Assembly: GCA_003574685.1 (NCBI GenBank)
Contig: QOCQ01000022.1
Span: 1-64,000, forward strand
Length of the DNA: 64,000 bases
Direction: 5' to 3'
Origin: Rhodospirillaceae bacterium SYSU D60007
GTDB taxonomy: Bacteria > Pseudomonadota > Alphaproteobacteria > Reyranellales > Reyranellaceae
In this document: positions 45,897 to 54,895 of the stretch, piece by piece
Position numbering within the stretch: the stretch's first letter is position 1
Layout of the letters: each line of letters opens with the position of its first letter
Notes under the pieces: model-generated
Databases searched by the model: none
Seen by the model: only the letters and a program-made list of their open reading frames with translations
Told to the model about the DNA's origin: nothing
Translations under genes and position numbers: made by a program

Positions 45897-45919
45897 TGAG
45901 CAACAATCACATGCGCGCA

Positions 45920-45933
45920 GGACAATGGCGTCC
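45920..45933 (+). promoter_or_regulatory. ANTAR-type hexaloop hairpin (P1 candidate)
   Basis: GGAC-AATGGC-GTCC. The six-base loop has A at position 1 and G at position 4, the conserved bases of ANTAR-protein RNA targets. It lies in the leader downstream of the promoter. A second canonical hexaloop was not found between it and the terminator. Confidence 0.45.
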
Positions 45934-46035
45934 GCTATCGCGCGCTTCGTGATCCGCATGCAGGCGTCCGTGTGCGCCTGGGGGTACAGCGAACATCCGG
46001 AGCCGATCGGGCTCCGACCGGCAAGAGGGCCTCAA

Positions 46036-46065
46036 GGCTTCGCAAGAAGCCGACGGGGCTTTTTT
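46036..46065 (+). terminator. Leader attenuator: competing hairpin and intrinsic terminator
   Basis: Terminator: AGAAGCC (46045-46051), loop GACGG, GGCTTTT (46057-46063), T-run to 46065. Upstream GGCTTC (46036-46041) can instead pair with GAAGCC (46046-46051) over GCAA, which uses up the 5' arm of the terminator. The two folds are mutually exclusive, the arrangement expected for antitermination. It ends 36 nt before the amidase start codon. AmiR is the likely controller. Confidence 0.7.
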
Positions 46066-46101
46066 GCTTGGGCGTATGGTAGCGACGGGGGATGACGCGG
46101 C

Positions 46102-47607
46102 ATGCCGGCACGACTGCCCAGCATTCAGCAATTGCGGGATATATCTGCATCATTCGGGCTCGCTCTCGGTGACGATGATCTTGCATCATTTCGGGAGCTG
46201 ATGCGCGGACCGCTCGCATCGTGCGCACGTCTTGACGCGCTGGTCGAACCGAAGCTGCCGGTAAAATACGCACGTACGCCCGGCTATCGCCCGTCCGCCG
46301 AAGAGAATCCCTTCAATGCCTGGTACTGGAAAACGCAGATCACGGGCGCGCCGACCGGCCTGCTGGCCGGCAAGAAAATCGCCATCAAGGACAATATCTG
46401 CGTTGCCGGCGTGCCGATGATGAATGGCTCGGCGCTGCTGGAAGGCTATATGCCGGAAATCGATGCAACGATCGTCACACGCATCCTCGACGCGGGCGGA
46501 ACCATCGCCGGCAAGGCCGCCTGCGAGGATTTGTGCTTTTCGGGCGCGAGTCACACCTGCGCGACAGGGCCGATCCTCAATCCCCACAACCCCCGGCACA
46601 GCGCGGGCGGCTCCTCGGGCGGCAGCGCCGCTCTGGTTGCAGCCGGCGAGGTGCCGATGGCCATCGGCGGCGACCAGGGCGGCTCCATCCGTACGCCGTC
46701 GAGCTGGTGCGGCATCTATGGCCTGAAGCCGACATGGGGTCTCGTGCCGACCACCGGCTCGATGCCGATTTCCTATTCGGTGGACCATTGCGGACCGATG
46801 TGCGCCTCGACCGAAGACGTGGCACGTCTGCTGGCCGTCATTGCGGGCCACGACGGTTACGATCCGCGTACCCAGCTCGCCAGGACTGGCGACTATCTGG
46901 CGGCTGTGGGCCAGGGGGCACGCGGCCTGCGGATCGGCCTGCTGAAGGAGGGCTTCGGGCACCCCGAGAGCGATCCCGAGGTCGATCGCATCGTTAGGGA
47001 TGCGATCGGGTCGCTCGCGGGCGACGGGGCCACCATCTCGGAGGTCTCGATCCCGATGCACTACGAGGGCCCGCACATCTGGAGCGGGATCATCCTCGAG
47101 GGTGCCGCCGAGATGATGCTGAAGGGCTACGGCGTCGGCAACAACGTGGCAGCCTACTATCCACTGTCGATGCAGGAAGCTTTCGCGCGCGGCATGGCGT
47201 CACGGCTGAATGATGCCTCCGAGACCGTGAAGCTCGTCCTGCTGCTGGGCGAATACCTCCATCGCCATTATCACAACCGCTACCATTCAAAGGCGCAGAA
47301 CTTGCGCGTGTTGCTGCGCGACGCCTACGACCGCGCGCTGCGCGACGTCGATATCCTTGCCATGCCGACCATCCCCTTTACCGCCACGCCGCTACCGGAA
47401 GCCGATTGTCCCAGGGCCATCTACGTCGATCGCGCGCTCAACATGCAAGCCAATACCTGTCCGTTCGACGTCAGTGGCAATCCAGCGTTCACCATCCCCT
47501 GCGGGAAGAAGGACGGCCTGCCTGTCGGTCTCATGCTGGTCGGGCGTCACTTCGAGGAAGCACAGCTCATCCGCGCCACGGCTGCGCACGAAGCGAGGAA
47601 ATCATGA
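46102..47607 (+). CDS. Amidase-signature enzyme (short-chain/nitrile-pathway amidase type)
   Basis: 501 aa. Ser-Ser-Lys triad: Lys in KKIAIKDNICVAG, Ser in HSAGGSSGGSAAL and Ser in GGDQGGSIRTPSS. An N-terminal ~90-residue helical extension (ending NPFNAWYWKTQI) marks the Rhodococcus-type amidases acting on simple aliphatic or aryl amides. Hydrolyses amide to acid plus ammonia. First gene of the operon, under the attenuator. Overlaps the next amidase by ATGA. Confidence 0.9.
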   Translation: MPARLPSIQQLRDISASFGLALGDDDLASFRELMRGPLASCARLDALVEPKLPVKYARTPGYRPSAEENPFNAWYWKTQITGAPTGLLAGKKIAIKDNICVAGVPMMNGSALLEGYMPEIDATIVTRILDAGGTIAGKAACEDLCFSGASHTCATGPILNPHNPRHSAGGSSGGSAALVAAGEVPMAIGGDQGGSIRTPSSWCGIYGLKPTWGLVPTTGSMPISYSVDHCGPMCASTEDVARLLAVIAGHDGYDPRTQLARTGDYLAAVGQGARGLRIGLLKEGFGHPESDPEVDRIVRDAIGSLAGDGATISEVSIPMHYEGPHIWSGIILEGAAEMMLKGYGVGNNVAAYYPLSMQEAFARGMASRLNDASETVKLVLLLGEYLHRHYHNRYHSKAQNLRVLLRDAYDRALRDVDILAMPTIPFTATPLPEADCPRAIYVDRALNMQANTCPFDVSGNPAFTIPCGKKDGLPVGLMLVGRHFEEAQLIRATAAHEARKS

Positions 47608-49004
47608 GCGCCGACGATCTTCACTATCTGGAACTCACGGAAGTCGCGCGCCGGCTGCGCGTCGGTGCGCTTTCCCCGGTGGCACTCACACGTGCCCTGC
47701 TGCAAAGAATTGAAAGGCTCGACGGTACGCTCGGAAGCTACGCCACCGTCACCGCCGATCTTGCGATGGAGCAGGCGCGCAAGGCGGAGGAGGAGATCGG
47801 TCGTGGCATGTACCGCGGCCCGCTGCATGGCGTGCCGATTGCCGTCAAGGACCTCTGCTATACCAGGGGCATTCCGACGGCGGCCGGGATGGCGATCCAT
47901 GCCGATTTCAGACCGGACTACGACGCAACGGTCGTGGAGCGCTTCGCCCGGGCCGGTGCCGTTCTGCTCGGCAAGCTGCAGCTTACCGAAGGCGCGTTTG
48001 CCGACCATCACCCGTCAGTCACGCCGCCCGTCAATCCGTGGCACAAGGACCACTGGTCCGGCGCCTCGTCGAGCGGCTCCGGTGTCGCTACCGCTGCGGG
48101 GCTGTGCTTCGCCTCGCTGGGCTCCGATACGGGCGGGTCGATCCGCTTTCCCTCCGCGGCCAACGGGGTGACCGGCCTCAAGCCGACCTGGGGCAGGGTC
48201 AGCCGCTACGGCGTTTTCGCGCTCGCCGAGTCACTGGATCACATCGGGCCGATGACGCGCAGTGCCGCCGATGCGGCGGCTGTGCTGGGCGGGATCGCCG
48301 GCGCCGATGCCAACGATCCCACCGCACGCCACGAGGCGGTGCCCAACTATCTTGCCGGTCTGGAGCGCGGCATCCGTGGTATTCGGGTCGGCGTCGATCG
48401 CCAGTTCAACACCGCTGGCGTCGACGAGGACATGATCCGGGTCGTCGATGACGCGGTCGCGGTACTGTCCGAACTGGGCGCCGACATCCGCGAAGTCAAA
48501 TTCCCCTCGCCGGACGAGGTCGTGAAGGTGTGGCTGCCGCTATGCGCCGTCGAGACGGCCGTCGCACATGAGGCGACATTCCCGAAGCACGCGGAGCATT
48601 ACGGACCTGCGCTGCGTGGCATCATCGAGATGGGACGTGCGCTTTCGGGCTTCGATCTCACGAAGATCCTGATCGCGCGCGAGGCGTTCCGCGGGCGCGT
48701 GGCCGCCTTCTTCCAGGGTGTCGACCTGCTGGTCATTCCGGCGCAGTACGTCGCATCGCCGACGAAGGCGACCATGGCCACGTTGGGACAGGACGAGAAG
48801 GCGCTGGAGATGCTGCTGCGATTCACGTCCCCCTTCGACATGACCGGCAGCCCCACGATCACGCTGCCTGGTGGCTTTACGTCCGCGGGGCTGCCGATCG
48901 CCTTCCAGCTCGTGTCGCGGCACATGGAGGAGGACCTTCTGCTGCGAGCTGGCCACGCCTTTCAGCTCGCGACCGACTGGCACAAGCGCCGGCCACCCGT
49001 CTGA
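47604..49004 (+). CDS. Second amidase-signature enzyme (GatA-like size)
   Basis: 466 aa from an ATGA overlap. Lys in VPIAVKDLCYTRG, Ser in WSGASSSGSGVA, Ser in SDTGGSIRFPSAAN give the full triad. Shorter than its neighbour, lacking the long N-terminal extension. It resembles GatA-family hydrolases but there is no gatB/gatC nearby, so it is a catabolic amidase. Two amidases in tandem suggest different amide substrates or consecutive steps. Confidence 0.9.
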   Translation: MSADDLHYLELTEVARRLRVGALSPVALTRALLQRIERLDGTLGSYATVTADLAMEQARKAEEEIGRGMYRGPLHGVPIAVKDLCYTRGIPTAAGMAIHADFRPDYDATVVERFARAGAVLLGKLQLTEGAFADHHPSVTPPVNPWHKDHWSGASSSGSGVATAAGLCFASLGSDTGGSIRFPSAANGVTGLKPTWGRVSRYGVFALAESLDHIGPMTRSAADAAAVLGGIAGADANDPTARHEAVPNYLAGLERGIRGIRVGVDRQFNTAGVDEDMIRVVDDAVAVLSELGADIREVKFPSPDEVVKVWLPLCAVETAVAHEATFPKHAEHYGPALRGIIEMGRALSGFDLTKILIAREAFRGRVAAFFQGVDLLVIPAQYVASPTKATMATLGQDEKALEMLLRFTSPFDMTGSPTITLPGGFTSAGLPIAFQLVSRHMEEDLLLRAGHAFQLATDWHKRRPPV

Positions 49005-49025
49005 AGTGCAGCCCAGGATACCGCC

Positions 49026-50030
49026 ATGACAAGCAACGACTGGCTCTCGCGCTCGATCATGAACCGGCGCGGCAAGGCGGCCGGTGCCGTCGGCAAAACG
49101 CATGCCCTTACAGAAGAGCTCCAGGCAGAGTTCCATTTCACCATAGGCCCCTATTCGAAGCCCGTGCTGAGCGTCAGGCCCGGCGATCGGGTCGTCGTCG
49201 AAACGCGCGATGCTTTCAGCGGCCGCATCCGCACCGAAGCCGACAAGCCGAGTGAGAAGATCCGCCTACCCTTCGCCAATCCCCAGAATGGTCCGATCCT
49301 CGTGGAAGGCGCCGAGCCGGGCGATGCGCTGGCTGTTCATATCGAATCGATGCTGCCGCGCGGTGAGCAGCCCCGCGGCACCTGTGCCCTGATCCCGGAG
49401 TTCGGAGCGTTGACAGGCACCTACTACACGGCAACGCTCAATCAGCCTCTGCCGGAGATGGTGCGCAAGATCCTGGTGGACGAGAAGACCGTCCACTGGA
49501 GCGACAGGGTAAAGCTGCCCTACAAGCCGCATATCGGCACGCTGAGCTGCTCGCCGGAAATCGATTCGATCAGCTCCCTGACCCCTGACAATCACGGCGG
49601 CAACATGGACCTGCCAGACATGGGTCCGGGGACGGTCACGTATCTGCCGGTTCGCGTGCCGGGCGCGCGACTCTTCATCGGCGATGCCCATGCTTGCCAG
49701 GGGGACGGCGAGGTCTGCGGCGTGGCGGTGGAGCATGCCAGCACAACCACGATCCGGGTCGACGTCATCAGGGGCTGGACGATCGAATGGCCGCGGCTGG
49801 AGGCGGAGGACCTCATCATGGCGATCGGCAGCGCGCGGCCGCTGGAGGACGCGGCACGGATCGCCTACCGCGAGCTGATCCGCTGGATGGCGGCGGATTA
49901 CGGCTTTGAGCAGCTCGATGCGTACATGATGCTGAGCCAGTGTGGCAGGGTGCGGCTCGGCAATTTCGTCGACCCGAAATACACGGTTGGTGCCGCGGTG
50001 CTCAAAAAATATCTCCCGAATTTGGCGTGA
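49026..50030 (+). CDS. Acetamidase/formamidase (FmdA/AmdA family)
   Basis: 334 aa. SKPVLSVRPGDRVVVETRDAFSG, PRGTCALIPEFGALT, GDAHACQGDGEVCGVAVE and the C-terminal GFEQLDAYMMLSQCGRVRLGNFVDP are the family hallmarks. A metal-dependent hydrolase of formamide or acetamide, unrelated to the signature amidases. 21 bp after the second amidase, so the operon encodes two mechanisms of amide hydrolysis. Confidence 0.9.
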   Translation: MTSNDWLSRSIMNRRGKAAGAVGKTHALTEELQAEFHFTIGPYSKPVLSVRPGDRVVVETRDAFSGRIRTEADKPSEKIRLPFANPQNGPILVEGAEPGDALAVHIESMLPRGEQPRGTCALIPEFGALTGTYYTATLNQPLPEMVRKILVDEKTVHWSDRVKLPYKPHIGTLSCSPEIDSISSLTPDNHGGNMDLPDMGPGTVTYLPVRVPGARLFIGDAHACQGDGEVCGVAVEHASTTTIRVDVIRGWTIEWPRLEAEDLIMAIGSARPLEDAARIAYRELIRWMAADYGFEQLDAYMMLSQCGRVRLGNFVDPKYTVGAAVLKKYLPNLA

Positions 50031-50075
50031 ACGGCGGGCCGGTCATCGGCCGCCCAAGGGGAAGAGGAGGAGGTT

Positions 50076-51314
50076 ATGGCTGAGGTCGGGCGAACAGTGA
50101 GGCGTGTCGGCATCTTCGCCGCCACGACGCTGGCGATGGCCGCGTGGCCGGCGCTGGCACAGCAGCCAATCAAGGTAGGGCTGCTCGAAGACGTCTCGGG
50201 CGACATTGCCCTGATGGGCAAGCCGAAGCTCAACGGCTCGCAACTGGCGGCCGAGGAGATCAACAAGGCGGGCGGCATCATGGGCCGCAAGATCGAGCTG
50301 CTCCACCTTGACCCGCAGATGGACAACGCTCGCTACCAGGAGTTCGCGCGGCGACTGCTTCAGCGCGACAAGGTCGATGTGCTGATCGGCGGCATCACCA
50401 GCGCCTCGCGCGAAGCCATACGGCCGATCGTCAACCGGACCGATGTGCCCTACTTTTACACCAACCAGTACGAAGGCGGCGTTTGCGATGCGAGCACCAT
50501 CAGCATCGGCGCCGTACCCGAGCAGCAGTTCTCGACTCTCATTCCATGGATGGTCGAGAAGTTCGGCAAGAAGGTCTACACCATTGCCGCCGACTATAAT
50601 TTCGGCCAGATCTCGGCGGAGTGGACCCGCGATCTGATGAAGAAGCTGGGCGGTCAGGTCGTCGGCGAGGAGTTCATCCCGCTGGGCGTGTCGCAGTTCG
50701 GCCAGACGATCCAGAACATTCAGCGGGCGAATCCCGACTGGATCATGGCGCTGAACGTGGGTGCCTCCCAGGATTCGTTCTTCGAGCAGGCCGCCGCCGC
50801 CAAGCTGACCATCCCCATGGGCAGCTCCATCAAGGTCATGCTGGGCTTTGAGCACAAGCGCTTCCCGCCGCCGGCCCTGGCGCAGATGCATGCTACGGCG
50901 AACTGGTTTGAGGAGGTCGACACGCCGGCCGCAGCCGATTTCAAGAAGCGGTGGCGGGCGAAGTTCCCGAACGAAGCCTATATCAACGACATGGGCTACA
51001 ACGCCTATACCGCGCTCTACATGTACAAGACGCTGGTCGAGAAGGCGAAGTCGACGAAAAAGGCCGATCTCCGCAAGGTCATTGCGACAGGCGAGGCCTG
51101 CATCGATGCGCCGGAAGGGAAGATCTGCATCGATCCGAAGAGTCAGCACACCTCGCATCACATGCGCCTGATCGGCGTCAACCCGGATCACTCCGTGCGC
51201 GTCATCAAGGATTTCGGCCTGATCAAGCCCTACTGGCTGGGCGAGATCGGCTGCGACCTCACAAAGAAGGACCCGAAGGCGCAGTACACGCCCACCAGCC
51301 TGCCAAAGAAGTAG
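50076..51314 (+). CDS. ABC transporter substrate-binding protein (amide/urea type)
   Basis: 412 aa. Signal peptide ending AAWPALAQ (~residue 29). Type I periplasmic-binding fold: IKVGLLEDVSGDIALMGKPKLNG, AAEEINKAGGIMGRKIEL, FYTNQYEGGVCD, IAADYNFGQ. Close in pattern to the urea/short-chain amide receptors and to the cytosolic AmiC next door, but exported. Delivers ligand to the permeases encoded downstream. Confidence 0.9.
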   Translation: MAEVGRTVRRVGIFAATTLAMAAWPALAQQPIKVGLLEDVSGDIALMGKPKLNGSQLAAEEINKAGGIMGRKIELLHLDPQMDNARYQEFARRLLQRDKVDVLIGGITSASREAIRPIVNRTDVPYFYTNQYEGGVCDASTISIGAVPEQQFSTLIPWMVEKFGKKVYTIAADYNFGQISAEWTRDLMKKLGGQVVGEEFIPLGVSQFGQTIQNIQRANPDWIMALNVGASQDSFFEQAAAAKLTIPMGSSIKVMLGFEHKRFPPPALAQMHATANWFEEVDTPAAADFKKRWRAKFPNEAYINDMGYNAYTALYMYKTLVEKAKSTKKADLRKVIATGEACIDAPEGKICIDPKSQHTSHHMRLIGVNPDHSVRVIKDFGLIKPYWLGEIGCDLTKKDPKAQYTPTSLPKK

Positions 51315-51339
51315 CGATGCGCGCGCCTTGCTTCAGGGA

Positions 51340-51474
51340 CCTTCTCCCGGAGGGGGAAGGTGGCGCGCAGCGCCGGAAGGGGGAGACCTCAACACGCACG
51401 GTGCCAAAGAGACACTGAACGTGTTGCACTATCCCCCTTCCGCCCTTCGGGCACCTTCCCCCTCCGGGGGAAGG
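51340..51474. repeat. Dispersed palindromic element, copy R4 (inverted orientation), inside an operon
   Basis: Left end CCTTCTCCCGGAGGGGGAAGG then TGGCGCGCAGCGCCGG; right end TCCCCCTTCCGCCCTTCGGGC and CCCTCCGGGGGAAGG. The inner marks are swapped relative to R1-R3, so it is in opposite orientation. It separates the substrate-binding gene from the first permease and will form a long hairpin in the operon mRNA. Confidence 0.8.
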
Positions 51475-51497
51475 TAGTTCATGAAATTGCGCACCTC

Positions 51498-52364
51498 ATG
51501 TTCGCTGAGATCTTTTCGATCCTGTATCAGTTTGCAGATGTCTTTGCGTTCCTCATTCTGGCCGCCGCGGGGCTTGCCATCATTTTCGGGATGATGGGCA
51601 TCATCAACATGGCCCATGGCGAGTTCATTACCTGCGGCATCTACGTTACCGTCATCTGCGTACAGCAGGGGATGCCGCTGCCGCTGGCCCAGGCCATCGG
51701 GGCATTGTCGGCGGGCTTGGTGGGCATCGCGCTCGAGCGCACCATCATCCGGCACCTCTATCATCGCCCGCTCGACTCGATTCTTGCCACCTGGGGGATC
51801 AGTCTGATGGTAACGCAGGGAATGCTGTTGCTGCTGGGGTCGAGCTGGCGCGGCATCGGCACACCACTGGGCAGCTTCCAGGTTGGCGACTACACCTTTT
51901 CGACCTATCGCCTCGTGCTGTTCGGGGCTGCCATCGGTGTGCTCGCAGGGCTGTATCTCGTGTTCATGCGGACGGGTTACGGCATCATGGCGCGGGCGAC
52001 GATGCAGAATGCCGAGATGGCCCAGGCGCTGGGGGTCCGCACGCAGCACATGTATGCCGCCAGCTTCGGGATGGGCGCTGCGCTGGCAGGCCTGTGCGGT
52101 GCGCTATACGCCCCGACCATGACACTGATTCCCACCATGGGCATCACCTTCATCATTGAGTCGTTCGTCACGGTAGTGGTCGGAGGCGCAAACGTGCTTC
52201 TGGGCACGGCGCCGGCCGGCATTCTGCTGGCAGTCGTCCGCACGGCGCTCAATGCCTGGTACGGCCAGATCGCTGGCCAGATCGGGCTGCTGATCGCCGT
52301 CATCGTCGTCATCCGGCTTCTGCCCGAGGGCGTGTCGGGCTGGCTGTCGCGCCGGGAGCGCTGA
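51498..52364 (+). CDS. ABC permease, LivH/UrtB type
   Basis: 288 aa with ~8 membrane helices. GIINMAHGEFITCGIYVTV and ATMQNAEMAQALGVRTQHMYAASF are the LivH hallmarks. Forms the transmembrane pore with the next gene. The ATG at 51498 follows the R4 repeat by 23 bp; no strong ribosome site is visible, so translation may depend on upstream structure. Confidence 0.9.
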   Translation: MFAEIFSILYQFADVFAFLILAAAGLAIIFGMMGIINMAHGEFITCGIYVTVICVQQGMPLPLAQAIGALSAGLVGIALERTIIRHLYHRPLDSILATWGISLMVTQGMLLLLGSSWRGIGTPLGSFQVGDYTFSTYRLVLFGAAIGVLAGLYLVFMRTGYGIMARATMQNAEMAQALGVRTQHMYAASFGMGAALAGLCGALYAPTMTLIPTMGITFIIESFVTVVVGGANVLLGTAPAGILLAVVRTALNAWYGQIAGQIGLLIAVIVVIRLLPEGVSGWLSRRER

Positions 52365-52369
52365 GTTGC

Positions 52370-53440
52370 ATGCGAGGCTTCTTCGGATCGCTGAACGGAC
52401 CGCAGACGCTGGGGAATGGCCGTAGCTTCTGGACGTGCTTCGCGGCCGCGCTTGTCGTCGCGCTGGTCTATCCGGGCTTCTCCGATCCCTACAGCGTGGG
52501 CAATGTGGCCTATCTGCTGATCTTCACCCTGATGGCGCTCGGGCTCTCGCTGATGTGGGGCTATACGGGCATGTTCTCGTTCGGGCAGACCGCCTTTTTC
52601 GGCGTGGCCGGCTACAGCTATGGCGTCCTTGCGATCAATCTCGATGCCAGCGGCGCAATGACGCTGTTTTGCCTGCTCGGCGCCATCGCGGTTGCGGCCC
52701 TGTTTGCGGCCCTGCTCGGATACTTCCTGATCTGGGGGCGCGTCAGCGGCGTGTTTTTCGGGATCGTCACCTTCGCGACCACGCTGGCGCTGGCGGCGTT
52801 CTTCGGCCAGACCGCTGGACCGGAATGGGCGATCGGCACCGCTCGGTTCAACGGATTCAACGGCATGATCGGCATGCCGCCGCTGATGCTGCCATGGGTC
52901 GGCGAGGAAGACATCGTTCTGGAGGGCAATGCGCTCTACTACTTCGTGCTGGCGCTCGTGCTCGCGATCTATCTCGGGCTGCGCGCGCTGGTGAACAGCC
53001 GGTTTGGCAATGTCCTCGTCTCGATTCGCGAGGATCCGCTGCGCGCCGAACTGCTCGGCTATGACGTACGAAAGTACCAGCTTGCGTCGTTCGTCATCGG
53101 CAGCTCGCTGGCGGCACTCAGCGGGGTTCTCTACACCGCATGGGGCCAGTTCATTCCCCCCGCGTCGATGGGCCTTCCGGCCGCGGCGATGCCGATCATC
53201 TGGGTGGCATTCAGCGGCCGGCAGGACCTGACGGCGACTCTGGCGGGCACATTCCTGCTGCTGCTGGCGTTCCAGACGATCACCGTTTACAGCCAGCAAT
53301 ATGCGCTGATCCTGATGGGTTTCGTGCTGCTGGTAACTGTGTTGCTCGTTCCAGCGGGATTCATTATCGGCATCGGCCGCCTGCTGGCCGGGTTTGCGGG
53401 ACGCGACAGGGCCGGGACCCGGCAGGATGTTCCGGCATGA
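52370..53440 (+). CDS. ABC permease, LivM/UrtC type
   Basis: 356 aa, ~9 helices. LMWGYTGMFSFGQTAFFGVAGYSYG and SIREDPLRAELLGYDVRKYQLASFVIG are typical of LivM. Five bases after the first permease. Its stop overlaps the ATPase start (ATGA). Confidence 0.9.
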   Translation: MRGFFGSLNGPQTLGNGRSFWTCFAAALVVALVYPGFSDPYSVGNVAYLLIFTLMALGLSLMWGYTGMFSFGQTAFFGVAGYSYGVLAINLDASGAMTLFCLLGAIAVAALFAALLGYFLIWGRVSGVFFGIVTFATTLALAAFFGQTAGPEWAIGTARFNGFNGMIGMPPLMLPWVGEEDIVLEGNALYYFVLALVLAIYLGLRALVNSRFGNVLVSIREDPLRAELLGYDVRKYQLASFVIGSSLAALSGVLYTAWGQFIPPASMGLPAAAMPIIWVAFSGRQDLTATLAGTFLLLLAFQTITVYSQQYALILMGFVLLVTVLLVPAGFIIGIGRLLAGFAGRDRAGTRQDVPA

Positions 53441-54159
53441 CGCCGATTTTGCAGACGGAGCGGCTTCACAAGCGCTTCGGCGGGCTGGCGGCCGTCGCCG
53501 ATGTGAGCATCGACATTGCGGCGGGCGAGATACATTGTCTCATCGGGCCGAACGGCGCCGGCAAAAGCACGCTGTTCAGGCTGGTGACGGGAACGTACCC
53601 GCCGACGTCAGGCGAGGTGCTGTTCAAGGGCGAGAATGTCACGCAGCGCAAGCCCTATGAGCGGGTCACCCGCGGCATGAGCATCAAGCTGCAGGTGCCG
53701 AGCGTGTTTCGCGAGCTGCCGGTGAATCAGAACCTCGATATCGCCCTCCAGCGGAAGCTTCCGACTGCCGCCGTTCCCCGCGAAAGGGCGCGCCTGCTGG
53801 GATTGCTGCAGCTCGAGGACGAAGCCCACCGGCCTGCCGGCATCCTGTCCCACGGGCAGCAGCAATGGCTGGAAATCGGCATGGCGCTGGCACTGGAACC
53901 CTCGTTGCTGCTTCTCGACGAACCCACGGCGGGAATGTCGCCCCAGGAAACCGAGCGCACGGGCGAACTGATCAAGCGCCTCAACGCGCAGGGCATGACC
54001 GTGCTGGTCGTGGAGCACGACATGACCTTTGTGCGGCAGATCGCCCTGCGGGTCACCGTGCTTCATCTCGGGCGTGTGTTCGCACAGGGCAACATCGAGC
54101 AGGTCATTGCAGATCCGCGGGTCGAAGAGATTTATCTGGGCAAGGGCCATGTCGGCTGA
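53437..54159 (+). CDS. ABC ATPase, LivG/UrtD type
   Basis: 240 aa. Walker A GPNGAGKST, Walker B LLLLDEPTAGM, H-loop VVEHDM. The signature is LSHGQQQWLEIGMALA, the form I associate with UrtD (urea/amide importers) rather than the LSYGxQRRLEIARAL of LivG. Starts at 53437 in an ATGA overlap. Confidence 0.9.
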   Translation: MTPILQTERLHKRFGGLAAVADVSIDIAAGEIHCLIGPNGAGKSTLFRLVTGTYPPTSGEVLFKGENVTQRKPYERVTRGMSIKLQVPSVFRELPVNQNLDIALQRKLPTAAVPRERARLLGLLQLEDEAHRPAGILSHGQQQWLEIGMALALEPSLLLLDEPTAGMSPQETERTGELIKRLNAQGMTVLVVEHDMTFVRQIALRVTVLHLGRVFAQGNIEQVIADPRVEEIYLGKGHVG

Positions 54160-54862
54160 ACCGGTGCTGGACGTCGTGGGTCTTCACGCCGCCTATGGCA
54201 GTACGCCCGTCCTGCGCGGCATCGACATGCATCTCGGCAAGGGCGAGATCGTGAGCCTCATCGGCCGCAACGGTGTGGGCAAGACCACGACCATGCGCTG
54301 CCTGATCGGCCTGGTGCGGGCCACGGCGGGCCATATCCGTCTTCGCGGCCAGGCCATCACGCATCTGCCGCCGGCTGACCGAGCGCGCCTGGGCATCGGC
54401 TATATTCCGCAGGGCCGCCAGGTATTTCCGCGCATGACCGTCGAGGAAAATCTGCGGGTAAGCCAGCTCGCCGGCGGGAAAAGCGACCCGCAGATGATGG
54501 AACGCGTCTTCGCCTATTTCCCGATCCTGAAAGAGCGGCGCCGGCAGTCGGCCGGCACGCTCAGCGGCGGCGAGCAGCAGCAGCTCGCCATTGGCCGCGC
54601 CATGGTCGGCAACCCCCTGCTGTTGTTGCTTGACGAGCCGTCAGAGGGAATACAGCCGTCCATTGTCCGGATGATTTGCGAAGCACTGAAGTCGATCCGC
54701 GACCAGCTTGGCGTGACGATCCTGTTCGTGGAGCAGAACCTCGATACGATCATGGAGATCAGCGAACGGTGCTATGTTGCGGACAAGGGCACCATCGTGG
54801 CCGAGATCGGCCGGCAGGAGCTGCATACAAGCGAGGCGGTCCGGCGCCATCTGCTTATCTGA
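54149..54862 (+). CDS. ABC ATPase, LivF/UrtE type
   Basis: 237 aa. Walker A GRNGVGKTT, signature LSGGEQQQLAIGRAMVGNP, Walker B LLLLLDEPSEGIQPSIV. The EGIQPSI phrase is typical of UrtE. Overlaps the previous ATPase by 11 bp. Completes a five-gene importer. Confidence 0.9.
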   Translation: MSAEPVLDVVGLHAAYGSTPVLRGIDMHLGKGEIVSLIGRNGVGKTTTMRCLIGLVRATAGHIRLRGQAITHLPPADRARLGIGYIPQGRQVFPRMTVEENLRVSQLAGGKSDPQMMERVFAYFPILKERRRQSAGTLSGGEQQQLAIGRAMVGNPLLLLLDEPSEGIQPSIVRMICEALKSIRDQLGVTILFVEQNLDTIMEISERCYVADKGTIVAEIGRQELHTSEAVRRHLLI

Positions 54863-54895
54863 CCCTGCCGGCTCAGGGTTGAAAGGGAGGAACCC

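Noticed and set aside
45934-46035. Second canonical ANTAR hexaloop (P2)
   Set aside because: Strong stems exist (e.g. GGAGCC/GGCTCC, 5-nt loop), but none has a six-base loop with A1 and G4.
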